Shown here: piece after piece, positions 29,131-36,498 of the stretch | Numbering within the stretch: the first letter of the stretch is position 1 | Layout of the letters: every line of letters starts with the position of its first letter | Origin: Dictyobacter kobayashii | GTDB taxonomy: Bacteria; Chloroflexota; Ktedonobacteria; Ktedonobacterales; Ktedonobacteraceae | DNA: 64,000 bases | Direction: 5' to 3' | NCBI RefSeq assembly: GCF_003967555.1 | Contig: NZ_BIFS01000001.1 | Location: 744,001-808,000 of the forward strand | The notes under the pieces: generated by a model | Databases searched by the model: none | What the model saw: the letters and a program-made list of their open reading frames with translations, nothing else | What the model was told of the DNA's origin: nothing | Made by a program: the position numbers and the translations under genes

Positions 29131-29576
29131 TTTTTCTGCTATGATAGAAATGTCATGCAAAAACCTCTAGACGTACGCTGTATTGGGCTATAAAATAACA
29201 TATAGGATAGGAGTAGAATTAGCAGCTTCGTCATCTCCTGTCACGGCAATAATCATTCATTCACACCGCGCAATCGTGGCAAACTGCATCCATAGGGATA
29301 CACGACAACATAGAAACATGCATTGCACAATCTAAAAAGCAGATAACCCCACAGCTAAAGATTGAATGAATAAAGTACTTTTGGTCCCGGCTACTCTTGA
29401 AGTAGGCATCATCCGTCTATATCTATAGAAATGTTTGGACCATAGGTAGCCGGGGGTATTTGCTGCAGCCGTAGGGCCGTTATCCATCGCTACGGATGGA
29501 CAATTCTTCATACCAGAAAGGAGAGCGACATTCTGCATAGCCGCTAACGCTGTTATTGTGTCTGTCGCAACCTATC
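29131..29576. other. Untranslated region upstream of Ser/Thr kinase 2 with a long-range hairpin
   Basis: No gene was seen in about 445 bases. A 9-bp perfect pairing CCCGGCTAC (29386-29394) with GTAGCCGGG (29446-29454) closes a 51-nt loop that itself holds GGACC complementary to the GGTCC just before the left arm. A small hairpin CCATC/GATGG lies near 29482-29497. It could be a structured 5' leader of the kinase gene. No known riboswitch family was recognised. Confidence 0.4.
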
Positions 29577-31141
29577 ATGAATGAACTGGCAGGGCAAAGT
29601 CTTGGTGGATATTACCTGGAAGAGGAAGTTGGTCGAGGGGCGATGGGGGTTGTGTATCGGGCAAAACAACTTGCATTAGGACGTGAGGTGGCTATTAAAG
29701 TGCTACCACAGGGCCTGGCGCGAGATGCTTCTTATGTGGCTCGTTTTACTCGCGAAGCACAAATTATCGCAGGTCTTAATCATCCCAATATTGTGCAGAT
29801 CTATGATGCAGGACAACAGCGTAAGCTGCTCTATTTTGCAATGGAGTTCGTGCAAGGCCCGACCCTGGCGAGCCTCCTTAATCTAGATGGCACCATTGCC
29901 ACTTACTTTGCTGTAGAATATGCGGCCCAGATTGCCGATGCACTTGATGCAGCCTATCGCGAACGAAATGTCATTCATCGTGATATCAAGCCAGAAAATC
30001 TGATGCTCAATCGGTGGGGCAAGATTAAAGTAATGGATTTTGGCCTGGCGCGAGCCCCTGGCCTTCAGGTTATTACAGTGGCGCGTACACTGGTAGGAAG
30101 CATCTACTATTCCTCTCCCGAACAGATCTGGGGCTATACTATCGACAATCGTAGTGATATCTATGCATTGGGCGTTGTGCTCTACGAAATGGTTTGTGGA
30201 CGACGTCCTTTTGCCGGTCGCTCAATGCCTGAGGTAACACAAGCGATTATTCAAGGTCAGCTACAACCACCGCGCCTCCACAATCCAGCTCTACCAATTG
30301 AGTTGGAACAGATCATCCTGACAGCCCTGTCACGCGATCGCCATTATCGCTATCGAGAAGCGGCCATCATGGCGCAGGAACTACGTGCCCTGAATCTACA
30401 GCCCCAACCTCAGATCCTCGTGTGCCTCAATCTTCCTATGGTGCGCAACATAAAATAAACTCGCAGCCACCCAGGCGGCCACAAGCAGCGCTGCCGCGTT
30501 ATATGACAACCATTGAACAACAGCATACACGTCCCACGCCATCGGTACCAAGACAATCGACCCAGGGCTTTACACCCATCCAGTCGGCCCAACCAACACA
30601 GCCCCATCCAGCACAATCCACCCAGGATTTTGCGCCCATTTCGAGAGAGCCATCTCAATCTACATTCAGGCAATCAACCCGGGACATGGCAAGGCTTACA
30701 TCCAATGCACAGCAGTCTGTGCCACCACAGTCAACCCAGGGCTTTCCACGCCAGCAGCAGCCTGCGCCACCACAATCCACCCAGGGCTTTCCACGCCAGC
30801 AGCAGCCTGCGCCACCACAATCCACCCAGGGCTTTCCGCGTCAGCAACAGCCTGCGCCACCACAATCCACCCAGGGTTTTGCTCGTATAACAGAACAGCC
30901 ATATCAACAGCCTGCGCCTCCACAATCCACGCAAGGCTTTGCTCGTATGCCTGCCGAACAATCACAACCAACCAATGGCGTACCGGTTACTCCCGTCCTG
31001 CCAACCTTTGAAAGCAGCCAACCAGAACTGAGTTCGGGAAATTATGGCAGGCTGATTCGTCCGTCACAGAAAGAAAAAGAGGTTCCCAGCCTCAATTTCT
31101 GGGATCAATTACACAAATTATTTAAGATGCCCGATCACTAA
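29577..31141 (+). CDS. PknB-type Ser/Thr protein kinase 2 with tandem PPQSTQGF repeats, frameshifted
   Basis: The kinase domain is complete: glycine loop VGRGAMGVVYRA, Lys in VAIKVL, catalytic VIHRDIKPENLM, MDFGLA, SPEQIWG and the C-lobe to about residue 275. The frame breaks near 30411-30414. Adding one G after CAG gives PQPQDPRVPQSSYGAQH and continues into a Gln/Pro-rich tail with tandem PPQSTQGFPRQQQPA units (five copies of QSTQGF-type repeats at 30721-30950), ending in FWDQLHKLFKMPDH. The total is about 521 residues. There is no membrane segment, so it is cytoplasmic, with the tail as a likely docking or phospho-target region (Ser/Thr in each repeat). The start is ATG 29577, because the family begins with this MNELAGQSLGGYYLEEEVG-like layout. 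An upstream TTG at 29556 is less likely. Confidence 0.87.
30721..30950 (+). repeat. 45-bp in-frame tandem repeat in kinase 2 tail
   Basis: Units of 45 nt encode PPQSTQGFPRQQQPA. Three adjacent units are nearly identical and two further ones are diverged (ending GFARITEQ and GFARMPAE). The near identity suggests recent slippage and makes this a spot where assembly copy number could be wrong. Confidence 0.8.
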
Positions 31142-31242
31142 AAGTGTAGGAGAAGCAAAGGTTCCAGAAAGAGGAAAAAAATACAAGGCCTGCATATACA
31201 AGAAAAGTGAACAAATTTTGGGAAACAGTTACACTAATACAA

Positions 31243-31273
31243 GGCACCGTTAACCAGAGTGATCAACGGTGCC
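31243..31273 (+). terminator. Hairpin after kinase 2
   Basis: GGCACCGTT (31243-31251) pairs perfectly with AACGGTGCC (31265-31273). There is no strong T-run. Confidence 0.45.
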
Positions 31274-31356
31274 ACATGTGTTGGTTTCTTGCATTTAAAT
31301 AATGGCGGCATTCAGACAACCAGCATCCAGTGCAAAAGAAAGCGTATTTGTGGTCT

Positions 31357-33042
31357 ATGCAGCAAGAAAGCATTCAGGCGGCGCTCGCTCTCCTCCTTGG
31401 TCCAAAAACAGAATATCGAACCCGTCTACGCGCCAGTCGTCGGCTCGCTAAACAAGGATCAACAATACTCCCGCTCATACTCAGTACATTCAGCAATTAT
31501 CCAGAGATTACCAGGCCAGCATGGCCCTGGTGGCCACCACAGTACGAACATACCAGCCGGCTCTTACTCCATCTCTGTCAATTGGAGAAGATCAGTCTGG
31601 CCGAGCTCTTACAGCATCCTATCCTGGGCGATGCACCCGGACCCGTATTATGGACCAGCATTATGGAGGCAGCCAGCCTGGTACCACAAGAGGACAATGA
31701 AGAGCTTCTATGCCAGGGACTTCACACAGGCTGGGCCTCAGTCCGCTACGCGGCCGCCATGGCCCTGGCGACACGTGCCAGAACCCATAGCTTGCATCCT
31801 TCCACCTGTACCATACTCCATCACCATCAAGGAGAACAGGAAACATATCCGGTCCGCCTCACCGCCTCTTATGCTTTACTGAATAATGGAGATCCTGCCG
31901 GACTGGAGATACTTATGTGCTTATTGCTGGCAGAGATTCCCGCAGAAATACGTAAGGCCGCCACATTTATTCTGGCAACGGAGGTCCCGCTACAACTTAC
32001 CACTGACCAACAGGAGCGCCTCAGCGCCCACTTGATCCAACTGCTGGGCGACCCCGATATTGACATCGCTCAGCAGGCAGCCCATGCGCTCAGCAAGATC
32101 GCTAGCGCACAAACCGTTACGGTGCTCTATCCTTTGTTAGAGACAACTGATGAACGACTCCAAATTATTATCCTGACAGTACTGGAAGAGATTGCGCAGC
32201 ACAATAAAACTCTCCGTCATCAGATGCGTCAGCATACATTGACCATGCGGCTCTTACCTATGCTCAAATCCATTCATCCAGACTTACGGCGCCAGGCATG
32301 CTATACACTGGCAGCCTGTGGGGGTGAATATGTGGCGGCAGTATTGGGTACGATTGTCATGAACAAAGAGCATCCGGGACAGGGAGAAGTTATCGAGTGT
32401 TTGCGCTGTTTTCATGGCGCCCTGCGTGCACCATTGCGTGGACATATTGTACGCTGGCTACTTCGCGTCCTGGCCACTCCCCAGGAAGAGATTCAGGTGA
32501 CGGCCCTGGACTCGCTGGCCCAACTGCTCTGGCAAGCTCGCAACAGCGGCCGACAACCAGCGTGGCAGGAGATTAGCCAGGAAATTATTCAAGATGGCAC
32601 CATTATAGAGTTGCTCCACGCTAACAGTCCGCTATTACGGCAGCGAGCACTGGAATTGTGCGCGGCCCTGGGCAATTTCTTACACACCACCAAAGATCTT
32701 CATCCCTATTGCCAGTTTTTACTTTTAAATGATAGCGATAGCGGCGTGCGTGCTTGCGCCGCCTATGTCTACGGACAGATAGGAGCGCGCTGGGCTATTA
32801 GCAGCCTGCTACAGGCCCTGCTGGATGCCGATGAGCATGTCGCCTCCACCGCCCTACATGCTCTGGGTGAGATTGCCACCACGGAAGATACTATTGTCGT
32901 CTACGCCTTGCTCGAACTGGCGCGCCTACAAGAAGAACCCTCTTCCGCCCATAATCTGGCCCGCGAAGCTCAGGCAATTCTAAAAAAATGGCAAAAAGCA
33001 GAGCAAAATGAGGCGCGCAAGACGTTGCACAGTTTGAATTAA
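31357..33042 (+). CDS. HEAT-repeat (armadillo-like) scaffold protein
   Basis: This 561-residue all-helical protein is built of repeated ~30-40-residue helix pairs with the HEAT pattern (for example DPDIDIAQQAAHALSKIASAQ, DSGVRACAAYVYGQIGA, DEHVASTALHALGEIATTED). There is no catalytic motif, signal peptide or membrane segment. Such proteins bind partners or carry regulated complexes. The start chosen is ATG 31357; the frame is open to a GTG at 31330. It sits between Ser/Thr kinase 2 and a CcdA-like gene on the same strand, 48 nt before the latter, so it is probably co-transcribed with it. Confidence 0.85.
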   Translation: MQQESIQAALALLLGPKTEYRTRLRASRRLAKQGSTILPLILSTFSNYPEITRPAWPWWPPQYEHTSRLLLHLCQLEKISLAELLQHPILGDAPGPVLWTSIMEAASLVPQEDNEELLCQGLHTGWASVRYAAAMALATRARTHSLHPSTCTILHHHQGEQETYPVRLTASYALLNNGDPAGLEILMCLLLAEIPAEIRKAATFILATEVPLQLTTDQQERLSAHLIQLLGDPDIDIAQQAAHALSKIASAQTVTVLYPLLETTDERLQIIILTVLEEIAQHNKTLRHQMRQHTLTMRLLPMLKSIHPDLRRQACYTLAACGGEYVAAVLGTIVMNKEHPGQGEVIECLRCFHGALRAPLRGHIVRWLLRVLATPQEEIQVTALDSLAQLLWQARNSGRQPAWQEISQEIIQDGTIIELLHANSPLLRQRALELCAALGNFLHTTKDLHPYCQFLLLNDSDSGVRACAAYVYGQIGARWAISSLLQALLDADEHVASTALHALGEIATTEDTIVVYALLELARLQEEPSSAHNLAREAQAILKKWQKAEQNEARKTLHSLN

Positions 33043-33090
33043 CCCCCTATACTATAAAGCAAAAGACAAAAGACTGTTCAAGGAGCATGC

Positions 33091-33818
33091 ATGAATCCAA
33101 CACAAATTAGCCTGGGCATAGCTTTTATCGCGGGTTGGCCTCGTTCCTCTCTCCCTGTGTCCTGCCCCTGGTTCCTATCTACCTGGCACAATTGGTAGGG
33201 CCCAGCGTTTATCAAGCATCCAATAATACCCAGCAGACTTTCTCGACACGCCTGACAACATTTCTGCATGCCGCTACTTTTGTTCTGGGTTTTACTATCG
33301 CATTCGTAGCCCTGGGGGCTACCGCCAGTACATTGGGAAGTTTTTTAAGAGACCATCTGACCATCCTACGCCAGGCGGGAGGCATCATCATGGTTCTCTT
33401 CGGCCTCCACCTGACAGGCCTGCTTACAATTCCATTTCTTAATCAACAGAAGCGCTTTACATTCATACCTGAGCGACCTGGTTATCCAGCCTCGCTACTG
33501 GTCGGGCTTATTTTTGGCATCGCCTGGACACCCTGTATCACGCCTATCCTGGCTGGTATTTTGATTCTGGCCGCAAACGCGACGACCCTGCAACAAGGGG
33601 TTGGCTTACTACTTATCTATTCGCTCGGCCTGGGCGTTCCCTTCTTAATTTTGGGGCTGGGTGTTAATCAGATGAGCCGGGCACTTAAATGGTTTAAGCC
33701 TCATCTCGGAAAAATAGAGATTGGTACGGGGATCTTGATGATGATCGTGGGTTGTATGATCTTCTTTAATGTACTTACCTATATCAATTCGCTTTTTAAT
33801 ATGGGCTTTAATGTATAG
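33091..33818 (+). CDS. ccdA: CcdA/DsbD-type thiol-disulfide membrane transporter, frameshifted
   Basis: This six-helix membrane protein passes reducing equivalents from cytoplasmic thioredoxin to extracytoplasmic thiols, for example in cytochrome c maturation. The paired cysteine-proline motifs are seen: SPCVLPLVP near residue 22 and WTPCITPI near residue 150. The true N-terminus is ATG 33091 (AAGGAG at 33080-33085). As written that frame breaks at TT 33135-33136. One extra T gives MNPTQISLGIAFIAG followed by LASFLSPCVLP, the usual start of the family. The total is about 242 residues. The DUF2085 gene follows 13 nt later. Confidence 0.88.
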
Positions 33819-33831
33819 ATCGGAAAATAAT

Positions 33832-34673
33832 ATGACCCAGAAGGGTATGGTGGTGCGTCAGTATAGAAAGAAGACGCCCGAAACTGGTGGACTATCGCCC
33901 TGGTTCACTGGTCTGCTTGCATTACTCTATGTGGCGCTCCTGGCCACCCTTATATGGTGGCCAGGAGCGAATTTACTCGAGCGTTTGCGCTGGTTAGATA
34001 GTGGGATCTGTGCGCAATTGGCAACCCACTCACTGTATCTGGGAGGCGAAAGATTACCACTGTGCTCACGAAACACGGGGATCTATCTGGGTTTCATTGT
34101 TACATTGATTATCTTGTATACAAGGAAACGCGGACGTGCTCAGGCACTTCCAGATAAACCCAAAATTGCCATGCTTAGCGCGGGCATTCTCTTTCTTGCC
34201 ATCGATGGCATCAACTCATTTTTAGTTGATCTGGGTCTACCCCACCTCTACCATCCAGATAACTTACTGCGCTTGAGCAGTGGCCTTTTAACGGGCTTTG
34301 CGATGGGGATTTTTGTGCTCCCAGTTATCAACGGCTAATCTGGCGTCAGAGCAACATGCAACGCAGCTTACCAGATTGGAAGGAGTTGGGCTGGTTCTTG
34401 CCAATATTGCTCTTATGTTTCTATGCTGCTATATCCCAGAGCTGGCTAGTTCTCTATCCATTAGCAATACTGAGCTCATTGGGTCTGCTCAGTGCCATAG
34501 GTGGCGTCAACCTCATCTTTCTCCTCTTGCTCAAACATCGCGATGAATCATTCACGCGCTATTACGAGCTCATCCCGTTCTGCGGCCTTGCATTGCTGGC
34601 TGCTGCTGGAGAACTGCTCATATTGGCCCAACTCAAATTACTACTCTTCCAGGCTCTTGGAATTCCTCTCTAA
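33832..34673 (+). CDS. DUF2085 multi-pass membrane protein, frameshifted
   Basis: This is a membrane protein of about 280 residues after repair. The DUF2085 signature is visible: CAQLATHSLYLGGERLPLC followed by SRNTGIYLGF, with conserved Cys and His in the order expected for the family. There are about seven hydrophobic segments. The frame ends early at 34338. Adding one G at GG 34333-34334 gives VLPVINGLIWRQSNMQRSLPDW and reads to 34673 through two or three more membrane segments. The function is unknown. It sits directly after the CcdA-like gene, so a thiol-redox or cofactor link is possible but inferred only from position. Start ATG 33832; ATG 33811 would overlap ccdA. Confidence 0.8.
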
Positions 34674-34781
34674 CGCACGCGATAGAACAGCCAAGCATTA
34701 TAAGAATACATAACCGCCAGGAACTTACCAATGTCCACCGGCTACTCTCTGGTTAGGAATCCCAAGGGGAAAGAGTAATAC

Positions 34782-35084
34782 CTAGCAACCTTCGAGATCA
34801 GCCTTAATTTCTTTCTTGATCTCATGGGCCAGATCAGCATCAATTGTACCACGGTCGCCACGAGCCAGGCGCATTACAGCTTCCCTTAGATGAGTAGGGG
34901 CACGCTGGATAGTGCAACGCTCATGAATGAGTCTCTTTAGTTGCAAATCGAAATGAAAACGGCATTCACAATGTGGGCAACCTTCTAAATGCTGCTGCAC
35001 GATCGTCACTTCCTCAGCGGTGAGTTCACGATCGATATAAAGATGCAGACGTGCTGTCGCCTCAACACAATCTAAACATTCCAT
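34782..35084 (-). CDS. Zinc-finger anti-sigma factor (RsrA-like, ZAS family)
   Basis: This 100-residue protein has the ZAS pattern: His within the first helix and HLEGCPHCECRF with the HxxxCxxC core (here Q-H-L-E-G-C-P-H-C). An N-terminal CLDC pair and later Cys fit a redox-sensitive zinc site. It should bind the ECF sigma encoded divergently next door and release it on thiol oxidation, as described for RsrA. The facing arrangement differs from the usual sigma-anti-sigma operon. Confidence 0.85.
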   Translation of the reverse strand: MECLDCVEATARLHLYIDRELTAEEVTIVQQHLEGCPHCECRFHFDLQLKRLIHERCTIQRAPTHLREAVMRLARGDRGTIDADLAHEIKKEIKADLEGC

Positions 35085-35130
35085 AGTAAAACTTCTCCTA
35101 CACTAGCTCGCCACTCTATCTGTTCATTCT

Positions 35131-35158
35131 AACATAATTAGGTAGCCCTTTCATTCCC
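35131..35158 (-). promoter_or_regulatory. Possible SigR/SigH-type ECF promoter for the anti-sigma gene
   Basis: On the minus strand GGGAAT (plus 35153-35158) and GTT (plus 35131-35133) are 19 nt apart. This is close to the GGAAT-N18/19-GTT pattern known for SigR-group factors. It would place transcription about 40 nt before the anti-sigma start and give autoregulation by the neighbouring ECF sigma. Confidence 0.4.
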
Positions 35159-35211
35159 TGGACCTATAAGATATACTGATAATACTTTCCGTAAGAAAGT
35201 AGGAGGACCTC

Positions 35212-35907
35212 GTGGTGAGCCCCTTGTCAGAGGAGTATTTAATGCAGGATAAGTCACATTTCGACGAGCTACCCACAGAAGAAATAACAGAAACGACTGA
35301 AGAAGATAGAGAAAACGAACCAACACAGAGGAATGAGCCACCTTCGGAGGATTTTGAGGCAGGATTACTGGCCCAACTGGATAGCCTTTACCGCACAGCT
35401 TTGCGGATGACGAATAATCCACAAGAAGCTGAAGACCTGGTACAGGAAACTATGCTAAAAGCCATCCGTTTTGCTCATACCTATCAACCAGGTACGAACC
35501 TACGTGCATGGCTTTTTCGCATACTTAATACATCTGCTATCAACCGTTATCGCAAGCAGGCAAACCACCCGACGCCTATCGCATTACCTGAAGGTGAGGA
35601 GTTCTACCTCTACAACCAGATTCGCGACTTAAGCGGTCAGGAACGCAGCCAGGGGGCCGAAGAAGAAGTTTTAAATCAATATCTGGATGAAGATGTCTAT
35701 AAGGCGCTCAACGATCTCCCTCCCAACTTTAGAATGGCTATCATCCTGGCAGATATTGAGGGGCTCTCCTATAAAGAGATAGCCGAAGCATTACAAATTC
35801 CAATCGGAACCGTAATGAGTCGCATCTCACGTGCCCGCCGACAATTACAGAAATCCTTATGGCAATATGCTAAGGACAGAGGGTATGTCAAAACGGAAGC
35901 TTCTTAA
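35212..35907 (+). CDS. ECF RNA polymerase sigma factor (SigR/SigH-like)
   Basis: This is a 231-residue group 4 sigma. An acidic N-terminal extension of about 45 residues comes first, then region 2 (LYRTALRMTNNPQEAEDLVQETMLKA, LRAWLFRILN) and region 4 (LPPNFRMAIILADIEGLSYKEIAEAL, IGTVMSRISRARRQLQ). It pairs with the divergent ZAS anti-sigma and probably governs a thiol or oxidative-stress regulon. GTG 35212 has AGGAGG at 35201-35206. ATG 35242 also has a good AGAGGAG site and would drop ten residues. Confidence 0.92.
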   Translation: MVSPLSEEYLMQDKSHFDELPTEEITETTEEDRENEPTQRNEPPSEDFEAGLLAQLDSLYRTALRMTNNPQEAEDLVQETMLKAIRFAHTYQPGTNLRAWLFRILNTSAINRYRKQANHPTPIALPEGEEFYLYNQIRDLSGQERSQGAEEEVLNQYLDEDVYKALNDLPPNFRMAIILADIEGLSYKEIAEALQIPIGTVMSRISRARRQLQKSLWQYAKDRGYVKTEAS

Positions 35908-36112
35908 ATCCCACTAACTGGGATGCGATGAAATACAATTGGGAACACCGCTCAGTCGCGGCTAGCGCCGTCACTACATCTCAACCGTTGCAACGCGTAT
36001 CAGATGATAGGAGACGTGCCAGCCACCAGGCGGGCAGGCTTATCCAATTGAATGGCCATAAGATCTTCCGCGCTGGCAATACCGCCAGAGAATATATACC
36101 AGGAGGATGCTT

Positions 36113-36385
36113 TTACACGGATTTAGCAATGTGACGTATAGCATCATTGCCCGCACGCGTAATACGCACATTGACACAACGCCGATCCATCATATCCACC
36201 GAACGTGTTACTAATCCTTTACGCTCTAGACGAGCAATTGCCTTTGTCGCTGCCGCAGAACTCACACCGAGAGCGGATGCAACCTCACCAACAAGCCAGT
36301 GTTCGCGTCGTGCCAGAAATGCCAGAACTTCTAGTTGACGAGAGGTAACACTGGTAGATGTCCGGCGCACCATAGTCATACGCAT
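36113..36385 (-). CDS. Short MarR-like winged-helix regulator
   Basis: A 90-residue protein made almost only of the winged helix: TSRQLEVLAFLARREHWLVGEVASALGVSSAAATKAIARLERKGLVTR gives the recognition helix, and DRRCVNVRITRAG the wing. It lacks the long N- and C-terminal dimerisation helices of full MarR (about 140 residues), so it is either a minimal type or truncated. No frameshift rescue was seen. It lies 113 nt downstream of the large histidine kinase on the same strand. Confidence 0.75.
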   Translation of the reverse strand: MRMTMVRRTSTSVTSRQLEVLAFLARREHWLVGEVASALGVSSAAATKAIARLERKGLVTRSVDMMDRRCVNVRITRAGNDAIRHIAKSV

Positions 36386-36498
36386 TTTCTCCTACACATG
36401 AAATTTTCTTATGCATATACCAACTATATGCGTTCATGGAAAATGACGTTGTGTACAAGAAAAGCGGGTACCGTTCCTGAAAGCATTGAGGGAGAGAA

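Noticed and set aside
30721-30950. 45-bp repeats considered as a CRISPR array
   Set aside because: The units are contiguous, in frame and coding, with no spacers and no cas genes.
34298-34546. Separate small gene overlapping the DUF2085 end
   Set aside because: The adjacent frame (34356-34673) continues the DUF2085 membrane protein after a one-base repair; this frame is a shadow.
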